A stretch of 64,000 bases of DNA. It comes from Streptomyces diastatochromogenes. GTDB lineage: Bacteria; Actinomycetota; Actinomycetes; Streptomycetales; Streptomycetaceae. The DNA lies in assembly GCF_002242805.1 (NCBI RefSeq), contig NZ_MCGQ01000023.1, forward strand, positions 303,859 through 367,858, in the 5' to 3' direction. This document shows positions 52,788 to 61,137 of this stretch, one piece after another. Under the pieces are notes generated by a model. That model was not told the DNA's origin. It made no database searches and saw nothing but the letters and a program-made list of their open reading frames with translations. How positions within the stretch are numbered: the first letter of the stretch is position 1; each line of letters starts with the position of its first letter. The position numbers were made by a program, and so were the translations under genes.

Positions 52788-54185
52788 TCACGAAGTGGCG
52801 GGTGGGATGTTTTGGTTGGCCTGGAAGAAGTTGTCGGGGTCGTACGTGTGCTTGATCGCGGCGAGCCGGTCGTAGTGGTCGCGGTACGTTCCCCGGACCC
52901 GGTCGGCGCTCTCCTCCTCGCCAAGGAAGTTGATGTACGCGCCGCCCATGGAATAGGGGTGCAGGTCGCTCCAGTAGTCGACGCACCACTGGCGGATCAG
53001 GTCGGCGTTGGCGGGCTCGGGGTCGATACCCGCGATGACGCCGGACCACGTGGCATGCCGGTAGGCCCAGGCCGTGTCGCCGGCGTCGACACGGCGGGTG
53101 GCCCCGTCGACCGGGTACAGGTGCATCGTGGACAGGCCGGTGGGGAGGTTCTGGCCGTACTGCTCGTGTACGGCGATGGCGTCGTCGGGGATGGCGTCGA
53201 AGAAGTCGCCGCGCCAGTACCACTGCAGCCCCTTCGGCATCAGCCCGTCGAACATGCTCTGCAGAGCGGGGTAGGGCATGGGGGTGGTGAAGTGGAATGC
53301 CGGCGGCCCAGGCGTGTTCACGACGGTCAGCGTCTTCTCCAGGCGGTCCCCTTCCAGGTCGCCTGTGTAGCACCACACCACGCCGCACACCTTCCGCCCG
53401 TGGATCGGCTCGGGGAAGGGCGGCGCGGGCGGAACCGTCAGCAGGGCGAAGAATCCGGTGAGCTCCTGGGGCGCGGCGGGCAGGAACTCCCTGTACCACT
53501 GGAGCACTTCGCGGGTGCGGTCGACGGGCCAGACGGTCAGCGCGACGCCGACGGTGTCCACGGGGTGCAACCGGAACGTGAACGACGTGACCACGCCGAA
53601 GTTGCCGCCGCCGCCCCGCAGAGCCCACAACAGGTCCGGGTGGTCGTTCTCCGACGCGGTGACGGACGTGCCGTCGGCGAGGACCACGTCGGCGGACAGC
53701 AGATTGTCGATGGTCAGGCCGTACCTGCGGGTCAGATGCCCGTGCCCGCCGCCGAGGGTGAGACCGCCGACTCCCGTGGTCGACACGATCCCGGCCGGAG
53801 TGGCCAGGCCGAAGGTGTGGGTCGCGTGGTCGAGGTCGCCCAACTGGCTTCCGCCACCCACCCGCGCGGTCCTCGTCTCCTGGTCGACGTCCACCCAGCG
53901 CATCGGCGTCAGGTCAAGCGTGAGCGCGTCATCGACCAGGCACAGCCCCGGACCGCTGTGTCCGCCGCCGCGCACCGCCAGCTCCACTCCGGCGTCCTGG
54001 GCGAAGGAGAGCACGGTCCGTACGTCCGCCACGTCGACGCACCCGGCAATCGCGGCTGGCCGCCGGTCGATCATGGCGTTGTAGATGCCGCGGGCCTCGT
54101 CGTAGCCGGGGTCTCCCGGTGCGAGGACGGGTCCCCGCAGCGCCCCACGCAGACTCTCAAGAGCCGGTCCGTTGATACCGCCCAT
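52788..54185 (-). CDS. FAD-dependent oxidase of the berberine-bridge/6-hydroxynicotine oxidase type
   Basis: A 465-residue flavoprotein. The FAD-PP domain begins near VRTVLSFAQDAGVELAVRGGGHSGPGLCLVDD; the His in RGGGHS is the usual covalent FAD site. GVGGLTLGGGHGHLTRRYGL and ALRGGGGNFGVVTSF follow. The C-terminal BBE motif is visible (YDRLAAIKHTYDPDNFFQANQNIPP). Such enzymes oxidise alcohols, amines or sugars with oxygen. The usual second anchoring Cys (GxxxxxCP loop) is not seen. The ATG at 54185 has AAGGGG upstream. Confidence 0.92.
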   Translation of the reverse strand: MGGINGPALESLRGALRGPVLAPGDPGYDEARGIYNAMIDRRPAAIAGCVDVADVRTVLSFAQDAGVELAVRGGGHSGPGLCLVDDALTLDLTPMRWVDVDQETRTARVGGGSQLGDLDHATHTFGLATPAGIVSTTGVGGLTLGGGHGHLTRRYGLTIDNLLSADVVLADGTSVTASENDHPDLLWALRGGGGNFGVVTSFTFRLHPVDTVGVALTVWPVDRTREVLQWYREFLPAAPQELTGFFALLTVPPAPPFPEPIHGRKVCGVVWCYTGDLEGDRLEKTLTVVNTPGPPAFHFTTPMPYPALQSMFDGLMPKGLQWYWRGDFFDAIPDDAIAVHEQYGQNLPTGLSTMHLYPVDGATRRVDAGDTAWAYRHATWSGVIAGIDPEPANADLIRQWCVDYWSDLHPYSMGGAYINFLGEEESADRVRGTYRDHYDRLAAIKHTYDPDNFFQANQNIPPATS

Positions 54186-54541
54186 GGTTGAACACCCCTT
54201 TTCACGCGCGCGGCGCGCGCAGACGAGCGCGAGGGCGACGTCCGGGCGGGCTGCGGAGCGTGAAACGCGGATCCGTATGCGCCTGTGCCGAAGACGGGCA
54301 GGGTGAACACCCCACCAGCAATATTGTCCGTCTGCCCGCCATGTCCCGCACGTTGACCGTCGGGGCCCGAACGACGCCGCATGGTGGAGGTCCCACGACG
54401 GCACCGACACCGCCTCCATGGTGGCCGCACGCACTCCCACGCTCAGAACTATGGTGCCCCACCACATACGCCTCCGATCTGCCCGTTCCTACGGTGTGGC
54501 GACACGCAAACGTCCCCGTCGAACGCCAGGAAGTGGTGCCG
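54186..54541. other. Intergenic stretch upstream of the transporter remnant
   Basis: Several overlapping frames cross this region but none has a plausible start or family. It contains the promoter side of the flavoprotein gene and a ribosome-site-like AGGAAGTGG just before 54542. No RNA gene or repeat is evident. Confidence 0.4.
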
Positions 54542-54637
54542 ATGTCCTCCCCCGCGACCGCTCCACCAGCCCCGCCCAACCTCCCCCGCATCGTCGCCGC
54601 CAGTCTCATCGGCACCACCATCGAGTGGTACGACAAC
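54542..54637 (+). pseudogene. N-terminal remnant of a metabolite:H+ symporter (MFS)
   Basis: An intact ribosome site and ATG open about 32 residues: a Pro/Ala-rich lead, then LPRIVAASLIGTTIEWYDN. The ASLIGTTIEWYD segment is the hallmark start of MHS-family transporters (normally continuing with a first membrane helix). Immediately after WYDN the sequence becomes unrelated and hydrophilic, so the remaining 400 or so residues are gone. It is a truncated gene. Confidence 0.75.
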
Positions 54638-54772
54638 TCGTCCGATCAGAGCTACGACCTGCTGTTCTCTCGGCATCGCCCCTCCGAGGTCAGCACCAAA
54701 CCAGCACCGGAAAGCAGTGAGCCGCACGAGGCTGCGTGACGGCGGTGTTCCTGCCGACCGAGGGCCAATGCC

Positions 54773-55480
54773 TCAGACATCCGTGACCCTCAGACCCGCG
54801 TGAGCCCGGTAGCGGCGGTTCACCGAGATCAGGTTCGCGGTCAGTGACTCCACCTGGTGGGCATTGCGCAGCCGACCGGCGAATATTCCCCGCATGCCAG
54901 GGATGCGACAGGCCAGAGCCTGGGCGATGTCAGTGGCCGCGCGCGAGTCCCCGAGCACCATGACGTCCGTGTCTATCTGCTCTGCCTCCCCGTCCAACAG
55001 CAGCCTCGCGGAAACGTGGTGGAAGGCGGCCGTGACGTGCGAGTCCGGCAGCAGAGCAGCGGCCTCCTGGGCGGCACTTCCCTCGTCGGGTTTCAGGGCG
55101 TGGGCGCCTTGCTTGTCGAAGCCAAGCGGATTGACGCAGTCGATGACTACCTTGCCTGCAAGCGCCCTACGGGTGGACTGCAGGATGGCGCGGTGGCCGT
55201 CCCAGGGGACCGCGATGATCACGATGTCGCCGGCCGCGGCGGCAGCGGCGTTGTCGGCTCCACGGACGCCCAGGCCCAGCTCGGCGGCGACAGCTTCGGC
55301 GCGTTCGACGCTCCGCGAGCCGATCACCACCCGCTGCCCCGCTTTGGCCAGCCGGTAAGCCAGACCACTGCCCAGGTCGCCGGTTCCGCCGAGAACACCG
55401 ACGGTCAAACTCGACACATCGGGGAGATCATGCTCTCCGCGTGAGATTTCGGTCGCTCCATCAGGTGCCGTCATGTCCAT
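54773..55480 (-). CDS. F420H2:NADP+ oxidoreductase (NADPH-dependent F420 reductase)
   Basis: A 235-residue protein. The Rossmann motif GVLGGTGDLGSGLAYRLAKAG is followed by VVIGSRSVERAEAVA, where SR fits NADP specificity. DIVIIAVPWDGH and VIDCVNPLGF match the F420:NADP oxidoreductase family. It exchanges hydride between coenzyme F420 and NADP. The start overlaps the upstream amidotransferase gene by 20 bp; a second ATG six bases in (55474) has the better-spaced GGGA. It is the last gene of the hpa-linked transcript. Confidence 0.88.
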   Translation of the reverse strand: MDMTAPDGATEISRGEHDLPDVSSLTVGVLGGTGDLGSGLAYRLAKAGQRVVIGSRSVERAEAVAAELGLGVRGADNAAAAAAGDIVIIAVPWDGHRAILQSTRRALAGKVVIDCVNPLGFDKQGAHALKPDEGSAAQEAAALLPDSHVTAAFHHVSARLLLDGEAEQIDTDVMVLGDSRAATDIAQALACRIPGMRGIFAGRLRNAHQVESLTANLISVNRRYRAHAGLRVTDV

Positions 55481-56240
55481 TCCCGTTTCTTTCGATCTCG
55501 GCCGGATGAGATGTGGGTGCCGGTCGCGCCGGGGAACTGTCGGAGTGTGGCAGTGCCAGGAAGGCGTCGACCAGCAGGTGTGCCCGCAGCTGGGCAGCCG
55601 GGGCCTCCTCGCGCGTGTGAGCGAGTAGCTCACCAAGGTCCAGGCCGAGCTTGCTCGCCATGGCATCGCCACCATGGGCGAGCCATGCCGCCAGCGTCTC
55701 CGGGGTGAGCTCGGGGTGGAACTGGACACCCATGCTGCGGCCGTGCACGAACGCCTGGGAAGCCACGTCGTTGCGGGCGATCTCGCGCGCCCCGGGCGGA
55801 AGTACCCATCGATCACCATGGAACTGGAACCAGGGGCCGTCCGGTACGAGCCAGCGCGCGTCGGTGTGGATGCTGGTCCAACCGAGCTCGAAGCGCGGCG
55901 ATCGTTCGACTCGGCCGCCGAGTGCGGTCGCCAGCGCTTGGCCGCCGAAGCAGATGCCCAGTACCGGGATCCCACGGGCGTGCGCCGACTCCAGCAGTGT
56001 CAGTTCGGGTGCGATCCACGGTCCGATCAGGTCTGTGTGATCCACCGACCAGGGCGCCCCCAGGGCGACGACCAGATCGAAATCCTCCACTTCGGGGAAG
56101 GTGCATCCGACGCCAGGATCGGTGAAGCGCGATTCGGGGACAACGAGCAACTCGTCGAGGACGTAGCCTCGTTGGGCGAGCCTCTCCCCCACGTAGCCCG
56201 GTGTGGACAGGTGGTCGTGCTTGATGATCAGTGCCCGCAC
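55461..56240 (-). CDS. Class I glutamine amidotransferase-like protein
   Basis: About 259 residues of a GMP-synthase-like amidotransferase domain. The nucleophile elbow is GICFGGQALA (Cys near 96), and the catalytic His and Glu lie in GVQFHPELTPE. The N-terminus IIKHDHLSTPGYVGERLAQRGY is typical of stand-alone members of this family. The GTG at 56240 is preferred because AAAGGAGG lies six bases upstream; the ATG at 56258 is inside a poor context. It may hydrolyse a gamma-glutamyl amide, in line with the PLP decarboxylase before it, but the substrate is unknown. Confidence 0.87.
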   Translation of the reverse strand: MRALIIKHDHLSTPGYVGERLAQRGYVLDELLVVPESRFTDPGVGCTFPEVEDFDLVVALGAPWSVDHTDLIGPWIAPELTLLESAHARGIPVLGICFGGQALATALGGRVERSPRFELGWTSIHTDARWLVPDGPWFQFHGDRWVLPPGAREIARNDVASQAFVHGRSMGVQFHPELTPETLAAWLAHGGDAMASKLGLDLGELLAHTREEAPAAQLRAHLLVDAFLALPHSDSSPARPAPTSHPAEIERNGNGHDGT

Positions 56241-56280
56241 AGGCGGCCTCCTTTGCATCGCTTGTCGGCTCTGCCGGTGA

Positions 56281-57645
56281 TCAGGACCGCGCGAGTTCTA
56301 CAAGCCGGGCGTGCAAGTGGTCCACGTACCCCTCGGACTCGGGCTTCATCAGTACGCTGCGGAGGCTCCGAGCTCCGTCCGCATCTGCGGCAACCTTCGG
56401 GTGACGGGTGGTCAAGGCATCCGCTGAGACACGGAGCGTGCTGAGGAACACCGGGTCCTCGGTGTCATTCATGCCCGCGTGCAGGATCCTGGCGCCGGCT
56501 TCGTCGATCCGGGTCAGAGCCTTTGGATCCGTCACGGGGAAGTAGCTGACGATGTCGAGCTCCGGGGCCTGGTAGAGCTCCAGGTGCTCCGACTCCTCGA
56601 TCAGTCCCGCCCAGTGCACCGCCGCCCTGCGGCCGGCGGCCAGCACCTCGCCGAGCCCGTCTCGGGTTGGCGGCAGGATCTGGAACGTGAGCCAGAGCGC
56701 GGCGGCTGCCGCGCCGGACCGCGAGCACTCGAGGCTTATCTCGCCGAGGTGCAGCTCTTCGGAGGTGAAGTAGGTGTAGGGCGAGTCGTGGAGGTAGAAC
56801 CGGCCCACCTCCGGGTCCCGGAACAGGATGGCCCCGCAGCCGTAGGGTTGGAGGCCGTGCTTGTGCGGGTCGACCACGATCGAGTCGCACTGTGCGATGG
56901 CACGCCAGGGAGCCTCGGGCAGTCCCTCGGGACCTTCCGCGCCGGCCAGCAGGGTGAAGAAGCCTCCGTAGGCGGCGTCCACGTGGATGCGCACGCCATA
57001 GCGCTCGCGCAGGGCGAGGGCCTCGTGGATGGGCTCGACCGCCCCGAGGCCGGTGGTGCCCGCGGTAAGCACGACGGTGCCGATGTTCCCCACGCCCAGA
57101 AGATCCTCCAGGGCGTCGAAATCCATCCGGCCGTGGTCGTCGACCGGGACCGGATGGCCTTCCATCCCCAGGACGCCGCACATCCGGCCGTGTGTGTAGT
57201 GCGCCTCGGCGCTGTACGCGACGCCGCGCCTGGGGTGGGTCTCGCGGGCTACGAAGAGGGCTTCCAGATTGGCAATCGTCCCGCTGGTGGTGAGGTGGCC
57301 GAGATGCGAGTCGTAGCCGAACATGTCGGCCAACTGCTGGACCACCTCGTGTTCCATCCGGGCCGTGGCCGGGCCGCCGTCCAGGGCGTGGTTGTTGGGG
57401 TTGATGAGCGCAGCGGTGAGGTATCCGACGATCGCGGCCGGGTGCGGTGGCTTGAGCATCTGGCCGGCGTAACGCGGGTGGAAGAAGGGGCAGTTGTCCT
57501 TCAGGCGCTCGGCGAATTCCCGGAATACCGCAGCGAACCGGGCGTCGTCGACCTCCAGCGCCGGGTGCGTGGCGCAGGGGCCGAAGCCGGCGGACCAGTC
57601 CTCGTTCGAGACCACAGCCTCGCCGAGCCAGAATCCGAGGTCCAC
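56281..57645 (-). CDS. Pyridoxal-dependent decarboxylase (group II)
   Basis: A 454-residue group II PLP decarboxylase (aromatic amino acid or glutamate decarboxylase fold). The lysine that binds PLP is in VVDPHKHGLQPYGCGA, and the PLP-contact Asp is in HVDAAYGGFF. HLTTSGTIANLEAL is the phosphate-binding part. The GTG at 57645 has GGAG upstream. It follows the FAH-family gene by 93 bp and lies in the hpa transcript. An aromatic amino acid substrate (tyrosine or DOPA) would suit the pathway, but the sequence does not prove it. Confidence 0.88.
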   Translation of the reverse strand: MDLGFWLGEAVVSNEDWSAGFGPCATHPALEVDDARFAAVFREFAERLKDNCPFFHPRYAGQMLKPPHPAAIVGYLTAALINPNNHALDGGPATARMEHEVVQQLADMFGYDSHLGHLTTSGTIANLEALFVARETHPRRGVAYSAEAHYTHGRMCGVLGMEGHPVPVDDHGRMDFDALEDLLGVGNIGTVVLTAGTTGLGAVEPIHEALALRERYGVRIHVDAAYGGFFTLLAGAEGPEGLPEAPWRAIAQCDSIVVDPHKHGLQPYGCGAILFRDPEVGRFYLHDSPYTYFTSEELHLGEISLECSRSGAAAAALWLTFQILPPTRDGLGEVLAAGRRAAVHWAGLIEESEHLELYQAPELDIVSYFPVTDPKALTRIDEAGARILHAGMNDTEDPVFLSTLRVSADALTTRHPKVAADADGARSLRSVLMKPESEGYVDHLHARLVELARS

Positions 57646-57738
57646 AGGGGTTCACTCCTGACTGTTCGACGGAGGGGCATGTCCATTTGCGAGCCCGGTG
57701 CCGACCTGTCAGACGGGTCGGCACCGGAGTGTGGAGAG

Positions 57739-58587
57739 TCAGGTCCGCTGGGGCGCTCGGATGCCCCGGAACTCCCAGTCGCCGCCCAGGGCGGTGGACA
57801 GGACCTCTTCGGAGGCGGTGGGCTGGGCACCGCAGTCGTCGCGTACGGGCACCGGTCCGGTGACGATGTGGTTGGTAAGGCGTCCGAGCCCCTCGACCTC
57901 CACCTCGACGACGTCGCCGGGCTGCACCGGCCGGGAGTTGGCGGGGGTGCCGGACAGCAGGACGTCACCGGGGTACAGGGTGATCGTGCGGGCGATGTCG
58001 GCGACGAGGTAGTGCATGTCCCACTCCATCTCGTCGGTGGAGCCGTCCTGGACCACCTCGCCGTTGACGTAGGTGCGCAGCCGCTTGCCCCGGAAGTCCC
58101 AGTCGGTGACGAGCCCCGGGCCGAGCGGGCAGAGCGTGTCCGAGCCCTTGACGCGGAGCATGGATCCGGCGTCGGTGTCCCGGAAGTCGTGCAGGCCGTA
58201 GTCGTTGGCGATGGTGTATCCGGCGATGTAGTCCCCGGCTTCGGCGGGAGAGACATTGCGGCAGGTGCGGCCGATGACGATGGCCACTTCGCCCTCGTAG
58301 TTGAGGTACATGCAGCCGTCCGGCCGGACGATCGCGCCGCCGTGTGCGTTGAGCGCGGAGGTCGGCTTGTGGAAGTAGGTGGGCGCGGGCGGCAGTGAGG
58401 TGGCGAACTCCTCGACCCGGCTGCGATGGTTGAGGTGGACGGCGACGACCTTGGAAGGGACAACCGGCGGAAGGTGGTGTGCCTCGGCGATCTTCACGCG
58501 TCGTCCGTCGGCGGCGACCAGTTCGTCGCCTTCACGGATGACCTCGAAGACCGCGCCGTCGAGGAGTATGCGGCGGTACTCAGGCAT
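57739..58587 (-). CDS. Fumarylacetoacetate hydrolase-family isomerase/decarboxylase (homoprotocatechuate pathway)
   Basis: A 282-residue FAH-fold protein. The metal-binding motifs are YLNYEGEVAIVIGR (two Glu) and IANDYGLHDFRDTD (Asp). KGSDTLCPLGPGLVT and GDVLLSGTPANS are standard family segments. In the homoprotocatechuate route this position is filled by HpaG, which decarboxylates and isomerises the ring-cleavage acid. The ATG at 58587 follows GAGGAGG by nine bases; it overlaps the hpaD stop by 8 bp, supporting a shared pathway. Confidence 0.9.
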   Translation of the reverse strand: MPEYRRILLDGAVFEVIREGDELVAADGRRVKIAEAHHLPPVVPSKVVAVHLNHRSRVEEFATSLPPAPTYFHKPTSALNAHGGAIVRPDGCMYLNYEGEVAIVIGRTCRNVSPAEAGDYIAGYTIANDYGLHDFRDTDAGSMLRVKGSDTLCPLGPGLVTDWDFRGKRLRTYVNGEVVQDGSTDEMEWDMHYLVADIARTITLYPGDVLLSGTPANSRPVQPGDVVEVEVEGLGRLTNHIVTGPVPVRDDCGAQPTASEEVLSTALGGDWEFRGIRAPQRT

Positions 58588-59539
58588 GGAGGGGTGCCTC
58601 CTCGTCATGGTGGGGGTCGACGTGGTGGTGGATGTCGTGGCGCAGGGCGCCGGTTGAGCGCGGGGCCGTCCAGCCGCCCGCGGGCCGGTCGAACCACAGG
58701 TGGACCTGTCCGGTACCGACCGAGTTCTCGTACTTGCTGAACAGGCGGCCCGGAGCCGTCAGGTGCTCCTCGCCGAGGGCGCCGGCCATCATCAGGTAGT
58801 GGCCGAAGCGGGCCTCGGGCTTGTGCTTCAGGAAGTCCGGCATGGTCTTCAGCACCCGGTCGTGGCGGCCCTGTTGGAACCACTCGATGCGTTCGAGGTC
58901 GGCGTCACGCGCCTCGGGGGTGAAGACGTGCTCGGGGTCGCTGGCCTCGTGGTCGCGGATCTCGCGCAGCGGCCAGAAGGTGTGCGACAACGCGCCGGAG
59001 GCGATGAGCAGCACCTTGCGGTCGGCGGCGGCGATGGCATCGCCGAGCGCGCGACCGAGCCGCAGGTGGTCCTCGGTGTCTCCGGTCTGGCACACCCCGA
59101 TGGAGACCCAGCGTTTACCCTCGACGCCCAGGTACTTCCAGAGGTTGACAGTGGCGTAGTAGATCGGGAGGTACTGGTCGTCGATCGGGGTGATCCAGGT
59201 ACCGTGTTTGTCGGCCTGGGCGGCGATCGCGTGGGCGAGTGCGGGGTCGCCGGGGAAGTCGTAGGGGATGCGGCACATCCCCCGCGGCAGTTCTTCCGAG
59301 GTGAACAGCCCCGCGCGGCGGTCGTGTGCGGTGACGACGAACTCGACAGTGGTGGCCCAGTGGGAGTCGAGCAGCACCACGGTGTCGTAGTCGGCCGATT
59401 CGAAGACCTCGCGGCGCAGTTGCTCCAACCCGCCGACAAGGGTGGTGTCCTGGCCGTGGTTGAGCTCCCGGCGAGCGGCCTCGGGGAGCATGATCGTGGG
59501 TACGTGTGCGAGCAGGCCGGCGCCGACGATCTCACCCAT
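58580..59539 (-). CDS. hpaD: 3,4-dihydroxyphenylacetate 2,3-dioxygenase (LigB-type)
   Basis: A 319-residue class III extradiol dioxygenase. The metal His is probably in AGLLAHVPTIM, another in LLDSHWATTVEF, and a Glu/His pair occurs later (IASGALSHTFWPL). It cleaves the ring of homoprotocatechuate next to its hydroxyls. The C-terminus is His-rich (DIHHHVDPHHDEE), which is unusual and might bind metal. It lies between hpaE and the FAH gene with overlaps of 8 bp on each side, the usual hpa order. Confidence 0.9.
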   Translation of the reverse strand: MGEIVGAGLLAHVPTIMLPEAARRELNHGQDTTLVGGLEQLRREVFESADYDTVVLLDSHWATTVEFVVTAHDRRAGLFTSEELPRGMCRIPYDFPGDPALAHAIAAQADKHGTWITPIDDQYLPIYYATVNLWKYLGVEGKRWVSIGVCQTGDTEDHLRLGRALGDAIAAADRKVLLIASGALSHTFWPLREIRDHEASDPEHVFTPEARDADLERIEWFQQGRHDRVLKTMPDFLKHKPEARFGHYLMMAGALGEEHLTAPGRLFSKYENSVGTGQVHLWFDRPAGGWTAPRSTGALRHDIHHHVDPHHDEEAPLHA

Positions 59540-61022
59540 GGGTGTGCCATCCCTTCGGCGCGGTCACGGTGTTCTTGACGTCGCAGTAGAAGTCGAAGCT
59601 CCAGGTGCCGCCCTCGCGCCCGATGCCGGACTGGCGGGACCCGCCGAAGGGGGCCTGGAGGTCACGGACGAAGAAGCAGTTGACCCAGACCGTTCCTGCA
59701 ACGAGCCGCTCGCTGACGCGCGTGGCGCGCTCGGTATCGCCCGTGGCGAGAGTGGCGGCGAGGCCGAAGCGGGTGCCGTTGGCCAGCTCGACGGCCTCGT
59801 CCTCGGTGGCGAAGGTCTGAAGGGTGAGGACGGGCCCGAAGACCTCCTCGGTGACGATCTCCGCGTCCGGGGCGACATCCGTCAGGAGGGTGGGCTGGTA
59901 GTAGAGCCCGCCCAGGTGGTAGTTGGGGCTGCCGCCGAGCAGCACCGTCGCTCCGTCGTCGATCGCGTTCAGGACGAAGCCGTTGATGCGCTCGACATGG
60001 TCGCGGTGGATGTTCGGGCCGATGTCCGTGGCCTCGTCGCGCGGGTCGCCCTGCTTGAGTTTCCGGGCCCGCGTGAGGAAGCGGGCGGTGAACTCCTCGG
60101 CGATGCTCTCCTCGACCAGCAGCCTGGTGGCCGCGAGGCAGACCTGCCCGGCGTTGTCGTACTGCTCGATCGCGAGGTCCACGGCGAGGTCCAGGTCGGC
60201 GTCGGCGAAGACCAGCAACGGTGATTTGCCGCCGAGCTCCAGGCTGACCGGGACCAGATTGGCCGCCGCAGCGGCGGCGATGTGGCGGGCCGTCGGTACC
60301 GAGCCGGTGAAGCTGATCCGGGCCACTCCAGGGTCGGAGACAAGAGCGGCGCCGACCTCTTCCCCGTAGCCCTGGACGACGTTGAGCACTCCGGCGGGCA
60401 GCCCCGCCTCGGCCGCGATGTCGGCGAGCAGCGACGCCGTGAGGGGCGACCATTCGGCGGGCTTGAGGACCACGGTGTTCCCCGCCGCGAGTGCCGGGGC
60501 GACCTTCCAGGTGGCGAGCATCAGCGGCGCGTTCCACGGCGTGATGAGGGCACAGACACCCGCCGGGTCCCAGGAGACGTGGTTGGTGTGGCCGCGTGTC
60601 TCGAAGTCCTCGTGGTCCAGGGTGAGAAGCCAGTCGGCGAAGAAGCGGAAGTTGTGCGCCACCCGGGGCATCACGCCGCGCCGGTGGGACCGCAGGAGCG
60701 CCCCATTGTCGGCGGTCTCGACGACGGCCAGCTCCTCGATGCGCTTCTCGATGCCGTCGGCGATGGCGTGGAGGATGCGCGCTCGCTCTTCGCGTGAGGT
60801 CGCGGCCCACGCCGGGAACGCGGAGCGCGCCGCTGCCACAGCCTGGGCCGCCTCGGCGGCGCCACCGCGGGCGATCTCGGCGAGTGAGCCACCGTCGATC
60901 GGTGAGGTGGTGGTGAAGGTGTCGGCGGACGCCACCCGCTCGCCGCCTATCCAGTGGCGGGTGTCGACGGCGACGCCGGCGACTCTCGCCTCGGTCGCGT
61001 CTGTGTCGCGCCGTAGGGACAT
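59532..61022 (-). CDS. hpaE: 5-carboxymethyl-2-hydroxymuconate semialdehyde dehydrogenase
   Basis: A 496-residue aldehyde dehydrogenase. The catalytic Cys is in NAGQVCLAATRLLV, the general base Glu is in LELGGKSPLLVF, and the NAD motif SFTGSVPTARHI is present. The C-terminal PFGGSRQSGIGREGGTWSFDFYCDVKNT resembles the HpaE branch. It oxidises the semialdehyde made by hpaD. GGAGG precedes the ATG at 61022. It is the first gene of the operon; TTGACC-N18-TAGCTT and a GTTTG-N4-CAAAC operator lie upstream. Confidence 0.9.
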   Translation of the reverse strand: MSLRRDTDATEARVAGVAVDTRHWIGGERVASADTFTTTSPIDGGSLAEIARGGAAEAAQAVAAARSAFPAWAATSREERARILHAIADGIEKRIEELAVVETADNGALLRSHRRGVMPRVAHNFRFFADWLLTLDHEDFETRGHTNHVSWDPAGVCALITPWNAPLMLATWKVAPALAAGNTVVLKPAEWSPLTASLLADIAAEAGLPAGVLNVVQGYGEEVGAALVSDPGVARISFTGSVPTARHIAAAAAANLVPVSLELGGKSPLLVFADADLDLAVDLAIEQYDNAGQVCLAATRLLVEESIAEEFTARFLTRARKLKQGDPRDEATDIGPNIHRDHVERINGFVLNAIDDGATVLLGGSPNYHLGGLYYQPTLLTDVAPDAEIVTEEVFGPVLTLQTFATEDEAVELANGTRFGLAATLATGDTERATRVSERLVAGTVWVNCFFVRDLQAPFGGSRQSGIGREGGTWSFDFYCDVKNTVTAPKGWHTHG

Positions 61023-61041
61023 GTCGTAGCCTCCAGATTTC

Positions 61042-61119
61042 GTTTGGCTCCAAACAAGCTAGCCGGGCCCGAAGGGGCTGGTCAATACCTTCAAGACGTG
61101 TATCGTTTGAGTCCAAACG
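61042..61119. promoter_or_regulatory. Divergent promoter region with two GTTTG-N4-CAAAC operators
   Basis: The dyads are GTTTG-GCTC-CAAAC (61042-61055) and CGTTTG-AGTC-CAAACG (61104-61119), one close to each divergent start. For the leftward genes TTGACC and TAGCTT are 18 bases apart, and the first dyad lies just past the -10. No regulator gene is adjacent, so the repressor is encoded elsewhere. Confidence 0.65.
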
Positions 61120-61137
61120 TAATCGCTGGAGGGCTCC

